Shown here in pieces: positions 1-9,023 of a stretch of 49,874 nucleotides of DNA. How positions within the stretch are numbered: the first letter of the stretch is position 1; the number at the start of each line of letters is the position of its first letter. The notes beneath the pieces were generated by a model, which was not told where the DNA came from, did not search any database, and saw only the letters and a list, made by a program, of their open reading frames with translations. The DNA lies in NCBI GenBank assembly GCA_900553595.1, contig USEC01000014.1:1-49874 (forward strand), read 5' to 3'. This DNA is from an uncultured Prevotella sp. Its GTDB lineage: Bacteria > Bacteroidota > Bacteroidia > Bacteroidales > Bacteroidaceae. The position numbers were made by a program, and so were the translations under genes.

Positions 1-65
1 TGCTGATGGCAAGGCATCAGAAAATAGCTAAACTCTTTGACGAGGAATTTTGGGTAACACGATGA
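1..65 (+). CDS. possible 3' end of an upstream gene (partial)
   Basis: An open frame enters the window (codons in phase with base 3) and ends at TGA 63-65, giving about 20 residues ending in EEFWVTR. The residue mix is protein-like, but the piece is too short to assign to a family and could be chance. No function is proposed. Confidence 0.25.
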   Translation, partial: LMARHQKIAKLFDEEFWVTR

Positions 66-168
66 CGAAGTCAGGAGCTGATGAGTTGCTTTATGATTAC
101 ATCATCGTGCCATACTATATGTTGAGTGTTGTTTTCTTCCATAATTATATTCTATATGAATTGAACGT

Positions 169-1224
169 TTATTCTTTCACTTTCTTTTTTGTATATGTCT
201 TGTTTCTGTTACCACCAAGTGCTTCCAAGTAACCGAATTCTGTCAGTTGGCGCAGATAGCGTTTTGCTGTGGTTTCTGTCAAGCCCAATTGTGTGACAAG
301 TTGTTCGGTCCTGATTTCTTCTTTGTCGTCCATGAAAACTACGATATCGGCCAGTTTTCCTGCCAAAGTCGGTTTTATCGACCACTTATCGACCATTTCT
401 TGCAGAATTCCCTTTTTATCGACCATTTCCTCGTTTGTCGATATAAGGAACTGGTCGATATCTTGCTGCAGATGTTCGCAATGCAGTTTCGCCATACAGT
501 TGATGAAGATGTCTGTGTCCTCAGTTTCCCTTGTGTCAATGAGAGCTTGGATGTATTCAGCTTTGTCTTCCTTATATACCTTTGTTGGCAACACATCATA
601 TTCCATTTGCAGAAGGTTCATAAGCAGACGGCTTGTTCTGCCGTTACCGTCAGCCCATGGATGGATGGTTACAAGATGGTAGTGCGCCCAGAAACTCAGC
701 TCATATATGGACAATTCGTCTGTTGTGTCTATTTCTTTGCGGCGTTTGTTAAGTTCCTCGCAAAACATCTTCAGCTTCATTGGCACCTTCATCCAGTTCA
801 TATACGACCGTCCGCCGGCACCAGCAGTAACGTTCAACTTGCGAAGCTCACCTTTTGAGGCATCAAAGCTTCCGCCTAACGAATTGTATTCACCGCCAGT
901 ACGAGCCATTACTTTTGCAGCAAGAGTAACAAGAGATTGTACGCTGATGTCCTCATGTCGTTTTATCCAGATACGGCCATAGTCGTAAGCAGCTTTCAGA
1001 TCGAGGTTCATCAGCTGTTCTATCATAGGCTTTCCTTTAGCCGTAATGCCTTCGTCGAAGAGCAACTGTGCTTCTACCTCCGTCACCGTGCTGCCTTCTA
1101 TGGCTGTGGAATGGGTAATGATAGAGTAGAGATAGAACTTTTCATAGTCTATCTGATCTGTTATGCCCAACTCCTTATGGCGCTTAAGCAAACGCTGCAT
1201 GATGTCTTTTATCTCTTGTTTCAT
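169..1224 (-). CDS. Fic family protein with C-terminal winged helix
   Basis: A 351-residue Fic-domain protein, a family that usually transfers AMP (AMPylation) onto hydroxyl side chains of target proteins. The Fic motif HPWADGNGRTSR is at residues 188-199, with catalytic His188 and the phosphate-binding GNGR loop intact. An N-terminal STAIEG at 39-44 fits the (S/T)xxxE(G/N) inhibitory helix of self-inhibited Fic proteins, so activity is probably held in check in cis. Residues about 300-351 look like a winged helix (EQLVTQLGLTETTAKRYLRQ), common in this group, and could mean DNA binding or autoregulation. I chose the ATG at 1224; an upstream in-frame start at 1308 would add 28 residues of unconvincing sequence. 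No antitoxin-like partner lies beside it, so it is unlikely to be a two-gene Fic toxin-antitoxin pair. The target is unknown. Confidence 0.92.
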   Translation of the reverse strand: MKQEIKDIMQRLLKRHKELGITDQIDYEKFYLYSIITHSTAIEGSTVTEVEAQLLFDEGITAKGKPMIEQLMNLDLKAAYDYGRIWIKRHEDISVQSLVTLAAKVMARTGGEYNSLGGSFDASKGELRKLNVTAGAGGRSYMNWMKVPMKLKMFCEELNKRRKEIDTTDELSIYELSFWAHYHLVTIHPWADGNGRTSRLLMNLLQMEYDVLPTKVYKEDKAEYIQALIDTRETEDTDIFINCMAKLHCEHLQQDIDQFLISTNEEMVDKKGILQEMVDKWSIKPTLAGKLADIVVFMDDKEEIRTEQLVTQLGLTETTAKRYLRQLTEFGYLEALGGNRNKTYTKKKVKE

Positions 1225-1339
1225 TGCCTTATTTGTTCTAATGTTGAGGTCCTGAGATTGAGTCGTAAACCATAAGTGTGAAGTGCTTGAATCCGTTACA
1301 TACGTCAATGCAGAGTGACAGGTAATGACAGATTTGGGG

Positions 1340-1831
1340 TTAAAAGTTCATGCAGATTCCTACAGCGGGTTGTGTCTGCTTTATGCCATTCGGCAAAGCC
1401 AGATGAATGTTTGAGGTGTTTAATGAAAACTCCACGCTTTTCTTAGCCTTTCTCTTGTTCGTGTGGGAGATGATGAACAGCGGAATGCTGGAAGCGGTCA
1501 GCCCTAAACCCGTCAACCCTACAGCACCCCAGAAGTTAGCCGCGTCTTTCTTGTCTGTGTTGAAATAATAGCCGATCATCATTACTTCGCCAACAAATGT
1601 GCTACATACGCCAAGCCCCAGTGCACTGATTGCATATATCTTGAACCTCTTGTGCCTTTTCCAATAAATCGTTTTTTTATATTCCTTTTGCTTATTCATC
1701 TTCTCCACCTTTTCGTGTGTAGGCGTGAAGGTGAATAAGCAACAGTTTGCGGAGTCCGATTTATATCCTTGTGCATTTGCAGATAGCGTATAAATCATAA
1801 AAATAAGAATCTGTATATATTTCATAGTCAT
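1340..1831 (-). CDS. small secreted or membrane protein of unknown function
   Basis: A 163-residue protein. The start has a signal-peptide-like segment (MKYIQILIFMIYTLSANAQ) with a plausible cleavage after ANA. Two hydrophobic stretches follow, near residues 65-90 (IYAISALGLGVCSTFVGEV) and 98-125 (FWGAVGLTGLGLTASSIPLF), then a basic HTNKRKAKK segment and a short beta-like tail. This layout recurs in small Bacteroidetes envelope proteins, but I recognise no named family. There are two possible ATGs, 1831 and 1825; the second gives a cleaner signal peptide. It lies 118 bp after the C10 protease gene on the same strand and may be read with it. Confidence 0.7.
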   Translation of the reverse strand: MTMKYIQILIFMIYTLSANAQGYKSDSANCCLFTFTPTHEKVEKMNKQKEYKKTIYWKRHKRFKIYAISALGLGVCSTFVGEVMMIGYYFNTDKKDAANFWGAVGLTGLGLTASSIPLFIISHTNKRKAKKSVEFSLNTSNIHLALPNGIKQTQPAVGICMNF

Positions 1832-1949
1832 ATTATATTTTTTGATAGTTGGAATCCTTCTCCACCGTATTGTTTTATTGTCGTTAGTTCGACTACAAAT
1901 TTACTGAGAATTTCCTTATTGCGTATGGCTTCTGCAAAGTTTCTTGCTT

Positions 1950-4907
1950 TCACTTGTTGCGTGAGGGGGCGGAAAGGTGCTTTTTGCCGTTCATTATGTA
2001 CAGTCCACGGGCATTGTGTGCCGGGTATCTGCGTCCGTCTATGCCGTAAACCACAGTGGGGACGGTTGGAGTGCCGGTGGAAACGGTGGTGATGGCGGTA
2101 GCATCGTCGGAGAAACATATTGTTAATGCCTGTGCGGTAGCGTCGCATTGCAGATAGGCGTTGTAGCGTGGCAGTGTGGAACCTACTTCGGCACGATAGA
2201 AAGCCGTCAGTCCGTCCTTGGTGTCAAGGATGTATGCGTTGTCGTCGGAGGTGATGGTGCGTTCCGCTTTTTCGCATGGGCGCAGAAGGTTGCCCGTGAT
2301 CTCTGCCACCGGCATAGCTGTCGTGGCCTGTTCCATTTCAAATGTTTCTGTGGCTGTGGCGGCGGTGAGCAATACTCCTTCGCCGGCAGGTATGGCGTAA
2401 CCTTCGGGTATTTTGGCAAGACGTACCTTGTCGTCTTCAGCCAGTCTTACATACCATGCCTTTACACCACTCGGCACTGCTGCATCGAAGGGTGCGCTGA
2501 AAGTAGCGATGCTTGCTACTTCCTGCAACTGTTCGGCTGTGATGGCAGGCACAAGCACGTTGGTCGGTGTCGGAGTGAACACAGTGAACTTGCGGCGGAA
2601 GGTGTTGGCGTTCCAGCGATCGAGCCATGTACCGTCGCGTTCCACATCGACATGCACCTCGTATGTGCCTTCTGCCAGTTGGCTCAGGTCTATGGTGTGG
2701 CTTGCAGAACCGGCGAGATATGTGTCGGAGTTGCGTGGAATACTCACGCTGTAGGCATCGCTTGTGTATGCCGTGGCTTCAGTCTTGGTGTTTACAAGCC
2801 GATAGCGTATTTTCGTGTTATAACTGTTCTGTATCACGTTTGACGAGTAGCCCGACATGGCTAATGTGATGCTGGGCGATTCGGTGAGGTCGAAATGGTT
2901 GGTGACTGTGGGTTCGCCGTTGTTGTCGAGCAGCTTGACAGAGGTCACCGTCACGCGTCCTTCGTAGTCGTTGGGCAGCACTTCGAGCAGGAAGTCGTCG
3001 GGGACGGCAATGTCGTAAACGGCAGGATTCTTTGTCTCAATGTTGTGGTTGAACTTCAACGACATTCTGTATTTCCCGGCTTTCAGTTCGTGGCTGCCGG
3101 TGGTGCCGGTGTAGGAGGTCATAAATCTCAGCATCCATTGCGTGGTGTCCATGCGTTGTGCCACCATGTGTGTGAGGTAGGTGTTTGGCACGGTGTAGGT
3201 CTCGCTCTCAAGGTTGCCGGTTCCTTTCAGTTCCATCTGCAATTCGCCTCGTGCCTGGTAGCGGCTCAGATTGGCTATTTTCACAGAGATGCCAGCCAAC
3301 TGACTGCCGTATTTGTAGGCGGAAGCCATCACTTCGGGCATTCCCACAAGCGAGAGGTGCGGCTTGTTGTCGGCCTGCACGAGGGTCACATTACCGTTCT
3401 CTACAATCATGGGCACACTGTTTCCGTTCACCATATAGGTCCAGTTGCCCCATTCGTCGTTGGCGGTGTTGAGCAGTCGGCGTCCTAACGGTCGCAGATA
3501 ATATGTTCCGTCGGCAGGACCGTCGATTTCACTCAGGTCGGCTGCCCACCAGTCGTACTCGAAGTTGTATGAGGTGTAGTATGTCGACCATGTTTGTGTA
3601 CCGGTGTTGGCAAACACATGCAGACATGTGCCGTCTTGTGAGAACAGCCCGATGCCCACCTGTCCCGTGTAGGAGCCGTTCTCGTCCTGTGCCAGATTGC
3701 GTGCTCCCACACCCTTGAGCTGTGCAGGAATCTTCGATGATGTAGTCAGCCCTTCGCTCACGGAGAACTGCAAACCCTCGTTGTTGTTGATGGACAGTAC
3801 TACGGGTTTGGGGCGGAGCGGTTCTATGACACCGTTGTTAGGGTGTACGAACAGAGCCAGTTGCTTCTCGTAGTAGCACCCGTCGCTGCCGTAGCCTCCG
3901 CTGCTTACGGAAGCAGTGTTGATGTCGAAGTAGCCGTCGTCAAGCCCTGCCCATCCCCAGTTGATGTGTACCAGACCGTTCTCGTCGTAGCCGTCATAGA
4001 TAAAGGCATGGTCGCCGCCGGTCATGAACACGGGGCAACCCATCGACAGTTCGTTGTATATGGCTTGCAGGAACTCGCCGCCGGGCAGCAAGTCCTTTTC
4101 GAGTTGGCGTACGGTGCAGTCGTAATAGTTCTGCAAGGCGTTCCACAACTTGCCCTCATCGCAGATGGTGCCGTTCACGCCGTATGTGGCATAGGCAAGC
4201 TTTCCCAAATCGTACATCAACACGCCAACGGCCTGTGCCTGCGCTTCGTTGTATCCGCCTTTGCTGTAATCGTTGAGCATATTGTCCCAGTCGTAATAGT
4301 CGTATGCCTGGGCGCCGCTGCCTTTCACCACACCTTCAGGGCGCATTTCGGGCCATCGGTGTGCCGAAAGCAGTTGGGCGGCAGCCGTGATGGTGCATCC
4401 TGTGTAGGTGGATTTGCCGCTGCTGCTGCTTTTCGGTGTGTAGTAGTTGAATGGATATTCCTGGCTCCATATCTTGCTTACCAGCGGTTTGACGAAAGCC
4501 TTCGGGGGCTTGGCATAATGCGGTGTGACGCTTATGCTATCAACCCTTACCGCCTCGACAGCCCTTGTGTAACTTTTCAGCAGGTCTGCGAACGGTGCCG
4601 GAATGTTCTGCGGGTCGAGCGTTCCCTTGTCGCTGTATCCCAACACTCCGCCCACACGGTCGTCGGCAGCCACGATGACAAAACCTTCGCCATGCCCGTT
4701 GTTGAACAGATGCAAGGCCGGTTCTGCCGTCTGCACCCGTCTGCCTTTTGCCGGCGGTACTGATGTTGAGGCTGAAATGCTTACGGGAGAGCTGATGTAT
4801 TTCTGTGCCAAGGCTTTTGCAGTAGCCGTATCTACCGGACCGGCACTGGCTCCTGCAACTGACAATGCTGATAAGATAAAGGTGTATATGCGCTTTCTAT
4901 AATTCAT
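1950..4907 (-). CDS. secreted C10 (streptopain/Spi-like) cysteine protease
   Basis: A 985-residue exported peptidase of family C10, whose members include streptopain and the Prevotella interpains. In order: signal peptide (1-22, cut near SAG), a Spi-type inhibitory prodomain (about 24-125, with GEGFVIVAADDR), then the papain-fold catalytic domain with Cys171 in YTGCTITAAAQ, His300 in GGDHAFIYDGY and the NWGW motif at 316-319. A long C-terminal part (about 350-985) of beta-sandwich-like modules follows. The end (DGRRYPAHNARGLYIMNGKK) resembles the C-terminal motif of other secreted proteins here, but then reads HLSAPSRNK instead of the usual KKV..K ending. It starts 28 bp after the Omp28-like gene and is probably in its operon. 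It likely acts outside the cell on proteins, being autoprocessed to remove the prodomain. Confidence 0.93.
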   Translation of the reverse strand: MNYRKRIYTFILSALSVAGASAGPVDTATAKALAQKYISSPVSISASTSVPPAKGRRVQTAEPALHLFNNGHGEGFVIVAADDRVGGVLGYSDKGTLDPQNIPAPFADLLKSYTRAVEAVRVDSISVTPHYAKPPKAFVKPLVSKIWSQEYPFNYYTPKSSSSGKSTYTGCTITAAAQLLSAHRWPEMRPEGVVKGSGAQAYDYYDWDNMLNDYSKGGYNEAQAQAVGVLMYDLGKLAYATYGVNGTICDEGKLWNALQNYYDCTVRQLEKDLLPGGEFLQAIYNELSMGCPVFMTGGDHAFIYDGYDENGLVHINWGWAGLDDGYFDINTASVSSGGYGSDGCYYEKQLALFVHPNNGVIEPLRPKPVVLSINNNEGLQFSVSEGLTTSSKIPAQLKGVGARNLAQDENGSYTGQVGIGLFSQDGTCLHVFANTGTQTWSTYYTSYNFEYDWWAADLSEIDGPADGTYYLRPLGRRLLNTANDEWGNWTYMVNGNSVPMIVENGNVTLVQADNKPHLSLVGMPEVMASAYKYGSQLAGISVKIANLSRYQARGELQMELKGTGNLESETYTVPNTYLTHMVAQRMDTTQWMLRFMTSYTGTTGSHELKAGKYRMSLKFNHNIETKNPAVYDIAVPDDFLLEVLPNDYEGRVTVTSVKLLDNNGEPTVTNHFDLTESPSITLAMSGYSSNVIQNSYNTKIRYRLVNTKTEATAYTSDAYSVSIPRNSDTYLAGSASHTIDLSQLAEGTYEVHVDVERDGTWLDRWNANTFRRKFTVFTPTPTNVLVPAITAEQLQEVASIATFSAPFDAAVPSGVKAWYVRLAEDDKVRLAKIPEGYAIPAGEGVLLTAATATETFEMEQATTAMPVAEITGNLLRPCEKAERTITSDDNAYILDTKDGLTAFYRAEVGSTLPRYNAYLQCDATAQALTICFSDDATAITTVSTGTPTVPTVVYGIDGRRYPAHNARGLYIMNGKKHLSAPSRNK

Positions 4908-4935
4908 AAAATCGTAGTTCGTTATAATTCGTAGT

Positions 4936-6756
4936 TTATTTCAATATCACTTTCCTGCCGTTCACGATGTATAAGCCGGGAATTGTTGCGGCGTTCAGCT
5001 TGCGTCCCGCTGCATCGAAGATGCCATGGGCTTTTCCGGAACTGGTGCTTTCCGTGTGCTTTATGCCGGTCGGGTCGTTATCGTCGTCTTCGAGGGCGAA
5101 ACCTTCCTTGCGGTTTCCTGCCACATTGCTGCGTTGCAGCACCAGATAGCAGTGTCCTGCCTCGTTGGTGAATGCGCCGCCATCGTCGGCAGCCCAATAG
5201 AATCCGGCTTTGGGATGCGCTTCGTCGCAAGTCAGACGGTAGTAATAGACATCGCTGTCGGTAAGCGTCTCACTGCCGGTGGTGGTGAGTTCGTCGGTTG
5301 TGGAACCGCGCAGCGCCGTTTCGACAGCAGTGTCTGAGGCGTCGGCATACTCGAAGGTGTATGTGTCGCCCTGCTTGCCTTTGAGCAGAAGGGGAGTGCA
5401 GGCGGCAATGCTGACGGCGGAATTGCCGTCGGACACGGGCTCCACATTGCCTTCGGCATCGATGCGGTAGGTCTCGATGCCGCATGGCACGGTGCAGGCA
5501 CGGTCGGTGTAGAGGGTTGCCCAGTCGCACTGTTCAAAGCTCATGCTGAATGTCTCAGAGGGTTTTGTTACGTTGCATACAGCCGCGTTTTCCACCTTTT
5601 TGGTCTTGTTGTTGAACAGTATCGCCACCACCTGAATCCTGTTTCGGTCTTGTATGATGCTGTATTTGCCGATATTGCTGAATGTGGTGCTGTGTGTCTT
5701 CGTCTTGTTCATTTCAAAGTCGCCAGTGAGTGAGTTCTCCATGCCGTTGCGTATGCCTTTCGACTCTATCGCCACATGGTTGAAAGTGAGTCCTTTCACA
5801 TAGTAGTTGTCGTTCACATAGTTGTCGGGATTGCGGAAGAAGTCCATCTCCTGCGGTGCGTCCTTGAACGAATCGCTCATGTAATAGCTGTAGTTTGCCT
5901 GCTGATACCAGCTGTCGTCTTTAAGTCCGCTGGCTGTGAGTACATAGCCCACGGCGTAGGTGCTTTCTTCTTCAGGTGTCATGCAAGGTTCCACCTCGGT
6001 CGTGACATTGATGTTGTCTCCCGTTTCGTCCCAATGTGCTTTCACATCGATGTTCATATAAGTGAGCCGGCTCTTTTCGTTCTCATATATGCTTGTGCCG
6101 TCGTAGCCGGCAATCTTGCTGTCGCGGGCGCACCATACGGCAGGGAGTTTTTCAGCATAACTCTCCATCATGCCGTTCTGATAGGTGTCGGGCGACACGA
6201 GGTTTGATATCTTGTCGTACTTGTGGATGGACACCGCCACCACATCGTCGGGGTATTCGCGCACCAAAGCTTCGGTCGCCACTATGCCGACGGGGCAGTA
6301 TTGGCACCACAGTGCGGTGTAGTCTTCTATCAGCACCCGTTTGTGCGGCACCTTGTTCACCGTGCAGCGTGTGATGTAGGTGTAGCCCATCGATGCCTCG
6401 TTGCTTTCGCCGTTCACATGTGTTATGTTGAAGATGATGTCCTCTTTGCCGAGCTTACTGCCGGGTTTCATGATTATTCCCACCTGACGCGTCTCGCCTA
6501 TGGCAATAGGAGTGTCAAAGTTGATGGTGAATGGACCTTCGCTCTGTTGGGTCTCGACATTATAAAAGGTGTAAGAGATGTTGTTCACCTCCGTATCGCC
6601 GTAATTGCTGAGCCTTACGGCGACAGCCGTTTCGGGGTCGGTGAGTTTTATGAACACGTTGCCGACAGACATCGGTGCCATGGAATTCCTTGCCTGACAG
6701 CATATAGCCGAGAGCAGACAAAGCAGTGCTGATAATAGAAGTTTGTTTCGTTTCAT
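4936..6756 (-). CDS. Omp28-like secreted protein with thioredoxin-fold core
   Basis: A 606-residue exported protein. A signal peptide (1-22, ending AICCQA) is followed by an Ig-like region (about 30-130), then a thioredoxin-like domain starting VLIEDYTALWCQYCPVG with Cys151 and Cys154 as a CxxC pair, as in the Omp28 outer-membrane family of Bacteroidetes. The remainder is beta-rich, with a C-terminal motif (AAGRKLNAATIPGLYIVNGRK) that resembles a type IX sorting or surface-anchoring tail. It is the first gene of a likely operon with the C10 protease. A redox or disulfide role is possible from the CxxC but is not shown by the sequence. The ATG at 6756 opens directly into the signal peptide. 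Confidence 0.88.
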   Translation of the reverse strand: MKRNKLLLSALLCLLSAICCQARNSMAPMSVGNVFIKLTDPETAVAVRLSNYGDTEVNNISYTFYNVETQQSEGPFTINFDTPIAIGETRQVGIIMKPGSKLGKEDIIFNITHVNGESNEASMGYTYITRCTVNKVPHKRVLIEDYTALWCQYCPVGIVATEALVREYPDDVVAVSIHKYDKISNLVSPDTYQNGMMESYAEKLPAVWCARDSKIAGYDGTSIYENEKSRLTYMNIDVKAHWDETGDNINVTTEVEPCMTPEEESTYAVGYVLTASGLKDDSWYQQANYSYYMSDSFKDAPQEMDFFRNPDNYVNDNYYVKGLTFNHVAIESKGIRNGMENSLTGDFEMNKTKTHSTTFSNIGKYSIIQDRNRIQVVAILFNNKTKKVENAAVCNVTKPSETFSMSFEQCDWATLYTDRACTVPCGIETYRIDAEGNVEPVSDGNSAVSIAACTPLLLKGKQGDTYTFEYADASDTAVETALRGSTTDELTTTGSETLTDSDVYYYRLTCDEAHPKAGFYWAADDGGAFTNEAGHCYLVLQRSNVAGNRKEGFALEDDDNDPTGIKHTESTSSGKAHGIFDAAGRKLNAATIPGLYIVNGRKVILK

Positions 6757-6893
6757 ACCTTGAATGGACAGATAGTAAAGTTTTTAGAAAAGCAAACATT
6801 TGGACTACAACAAGTTGTCCGATATGTTTATGTGTCGGAAAAACAAATGCCTCAGTACTGTCAAAACCAAATAATGATTTTTCCTACACCCGG

Positions 6894-6901
6894 CAAAGAT
6901 A
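6894..6901 (-). promoter_or_regulatory. -7 box for the omp28-like/C10 operon
   Basis: TATCTTTG on the minus strand matches the Bacteroidetes -7 consensus TAnnTTTG exactly. No clean TTTG is present at the -33 position. It would give a leader of about 130 nt before the ATG at 6756. Confidence 0.5.
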
Positions 6902-7043
6902 AAAATAAAATCCGAAAAACCGCTCACTCATAGCAATTTATTTCACTAATACGGTGTGCATTTATGAAAAAATCCAAATATTGTTCTTGCAAAGGGTCTT
7001 GCTGAAAGCGGCATGGCGGCTGACTCTAGTTTTATGCCAAATA

Positions 7044-7081
7044 AAAACGCCTCGCAAACTGTTGTGTTTGCGAGGCGTTTT
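7044..7081 (-). terminator. intrinsic terminator after tRNA-Ser
   Basis: A perfect 16-bp stem (7044-7059 with 7066-7081) around a 6-nt loop starts 2 nt past the tRNA 3' end. On the minus strand it runs into a T-rich tail. Its position and strength fit Rho-independent termination. Confidence 0.9.
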
Positions 7082-7082
7082 G

Positions 7083-7170
7083 CGGAAAGAGGGGGATTCG
7101 AACCCCCGATACGCTTTTGACGTATACACGCTTTCCAGGCGTGCCTCTTCAGCCACTCGAGCACCTTTCC
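7083..7170 (-). tRNA. tRNA-Ser(GGA)
   Basis: An 88-nt class II tRNA on the minus strand: acceptor stem GGAAAGG, D arm with GAGTGGCTGAAGAG, anticodon arm CACGC-CTGGAAA-GCGTG with anticodon GGA, a long variable arm (built on ACG/CGT complementarity), and T arm GGGGGTTCGAATCCCCC. The long variable arm and the G discriminator base fit serine. CCA is not encoded, so it must be added after transcription. Confidence 0.97.
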
Positions 7171-7185
7171 TTACAAATTCGGGTG

Positions 7186-7193
7186 CAAAAGTA
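7186..7193 (-). promoter_or_regulatory. -7 box for tRNA-Ser
   Basis: TACTTTTG on the minus strand is an exact TAnnTTTG. It lies 16 bp from the tRNA 5' end, which leaves a leader of only about 9 nt. The -33 box is not clear. Confidence 0.6.
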
Positions 7194-7250
7194 CTATTTT
7201 TTCGGCACTTATCGGTGGTTGCGTGCAATATTTAAATTCCTTTAACAGTG

Positions 7251-8033
7251 TCAGATGCCGAACACTCTGCTTACATTGGCGTTTGTGGTGTCTGCCACCT
7301 CCTGCTCGCTCACGCCGTAACTCTGTGCCAGACGGGTGAGCACATGCTTCACGAAAGCACTCTCGTTGCGTTGTCCGCGCATCGGTACTGGAGCCATGTA
7401 TGGACTGTCGGTCTCAAGAACTATGCGACTCAAAGGTACCGTTGAGGGCAAGACTTCGGGCAGCGGACTCTTCTTGAACGTGAGTACGCCGCCTATGCCG
7501 AGCACGAATCGCGGAAACTGCAACAGCTGTTCGGCTTCAACGGCGTTGCCCGTGAAGCAGTGGAACACACCGCCGGGGAGTTCGTCGGCATAGTGTCTGA
7601 GCAGGTTCACCATCTCGTTCTGTCCCTTGCGGCAGTGAATCATGAGCGGCAGACGATGCTCCACCGACCATTCCACCTGACGTTCGAAGGCACTCAGCTG
7701 CTCTTTTTCATATTCGCGCGACCAGTAATAGTCGAGTCCTACCTCGCCGATGGCTATGAAAGGGTGTCCCGGCACGAGGCGTTTCTCCATTTCCGAGAGC
7801 ACATCCTGCCAGTCGGCACGCACCTCTTCGGGGTGCAGTCCTATCATGGGGTAGGCGTATCCGGGGTAGCGGCGGCACACGTCGAGCACTGTATCGACGG
7901 TGTGCAGGTCGATGGCGGGCAGGAACACCTTGCTCACTCCCGCTTCGCGGGCACGCGAAATCATCTCGTCGCGGTCGGCGTCAAACTCCGTTCCGTCAAG
8001 ATGTGCATGTGTGTCGATGAACTGTAGCGGCAT
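7251..8033 (-). CDS. TatD family metal-dependent deoxyribonuclease
   Basis: A 260-residue TIM-barrel hydrolase of the TatD family, cytoplasmic Mg-dependent 3'-5' exonucleases linked to DNA repair and RNA turnover. It opens with the metal site FIDTHAHLDG; later family blocks are GEVGLDYYW, PLMIHCRKG, GVFHCFTG and LETDSPYMAP, so all expected metal ligands are visible. The ATG at 8033 is 2 bp after the stop of the prenyl synthase gene, so the two are probably translated from one message with tonB upstream. The name rests on family similarity; TatD has no role in Tat export. Confidence 0.95.
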   Translation of the reverse strand: MPLQFIDTHAHLDGTEFDADRDEMISRAREAGVSKVFLPAIDLHTVDTVLDVCRRYPGYAYPMIGLHPEEVRADWQDVLSEMEKRLVPGHPFIAIGEVGLDYYWSREYEKEQLSAFERQVEWSVEHRLPLMIHCRKGQNEMVNLLRHYADELPGGVFHCFTGNAVEAEQLLQFPRFVLGIGGVLTFKKSPLPEVLPSTVPLSRIVLETDSPYMAPVPMRGQRNESAFVKHVLTRLAQSYGVSEQEVADTTNANVSRVFGI

Positions 8034-8035
8034 AA

Positions 8036-9010
8036 TCAATACTGTCGTTTCATCATTTCGGCGGTGTATTTCGCCAGTTCAGCCTTGCGTTCGGGTGCCA
8101 CGCTCACGGCGTCGAGATACTTCTTGCTCTCGTTGAAGTAGAATTTTATCTTCTCCATAGCAAGGCGGTCGATGCCTATTTCGTTGTAGATGCGTGTCAC
8201 GGCGGCTATCTTCTCCTTGGCGTCGAAATCCTTTGCCTCAATCCAGCGTTCGAGTTCGGCACGCTGTGCTGCATCGGCGCGGTTGAAGGCGTTGATGAGC
8301 ATGTAGGTCTTCTTGTTTGAAACGATGTCGCCGCCGATTGCCTTTCCGAACACTTTCGTGTCGCCATAGACATCGAGGAAGTCGTCCTGCAACTGGAATG
8401 CCAGTCCCATCTGCTCACCGAAGCGATAGATGTTGTCGGCGTCCTGGGCTGACGCGTCTGCGAGAATGGCACCAATCTTGGTGGCGCAGGCGAGGAGTAC
8501 GCTTGTTTTGAGGCGTATCATTTCTATATATTCTTCTTCGCGTACATCGTTGCGGTGCTCGAAGTCCATGTCATACTGCTGTCCTTCGCCTATTTCGAGA
8601 GCCGTCTCGGTGAATAGATTGAGCACTTCCTGCACTTTGTCGGCACTGCATTGCGCCATGCGCTGATACGCCAGCACGAGCATGGAGTCGCCGGAGAGTA
8701 TGGCGGTGTTGGCGTCCCAACGGCGGTGTACGGTCTGGTGTCCGCGGCGCAGGTCGGCGTTGTCCATGAGGTCGTCGTGCAGCAGGGTGTAGTTATGGTA
8801 AGTCTCAAGCGCACAGGCGGGCATGAGAATGCTTTCGGGATCGTCCTTGAAGAGGTTGTAGGCAAGGAGCATGAGTACGGGGCGTATGCGTTTGCCGCCC
8901 ATCGACAGCACATACTTTATGGGTTCGTAAAGCGACTGCGGCTTGCGGTCGTAAGGAATGTTGTCGAGAAAGGTATTCACCTTTGTCAATATTTCTTCGG
9001 CTTTCAACAT
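8036..9010 (-). CDS. trans-type polyprenyl (farnesyl/geranylgeranyl) diphosphate synthase
   Basis: A 324-residue all-helical prenyltransferase that condenses isopentenyl diphosphate with allylic diphosphates to make precursors of quinones and undecaprenyl carriers. The first aspartate-rich motif is DDLMD at 79-83 (LLHDDLMDNADLRRG) and the second DDFLD at 209-213; GGKRIRP binds the diphosphate. Tyr74, five residues before the first Asp, points to a short product (C15-C20), but chain length cannot be fixed from sequence alone. It lies 13 bp after tonB on the same strand. IspH, which makes its substrates, is encoded far away at 48.1 kb. Confidence 0.92.
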   Translation of the reverse strand: MLKAEEILTKVNTFLDNIPYDRKPQSLYEPIKYVLSMGGKRIRPVLMLLAYNLFKDDPESILMPACALETYHNYTLLHDDLMDNADLRRGHQTVHRRWDANTAILSGDSMLVLAYQRMAQCSADKVQEVLNLFTETALEIGEGQQYDMDFEHRNDVREEEYIEMIRLKTSVLLACATKIGAILADASAQDADNIYRFGEQMGLAFQLQDDFLDVYGDTKVFGKAIGGDIVSNKKTYMLINAFNRADAAQRAELERWIEAKDFDAKEKIAAVTRIYNEIGIDRLAMEKIKFYFNESKKYLDAVSVAPERKAELAKYTAEMMKRQY

Positions 9011-9023
9011 GATGTTATAAATG

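Noticed and set aside
169..1308. Fic protein as half of a toxin-antitoxin pair
   Set aside because: It carries its own inhibitory helix (STAIEG) and no small antitoxin-like gene adjoins it.
1828..2148. 106-residue frame overlapping the end of the C10 protease gene, possibly a frameshifted extension of it
   Set aside because: The first part is antisense-like noise in a shifted frame of the protease. The last 40 residues look somewhat protein-like, but a frameshift is not needed because the protease frame closes normally.
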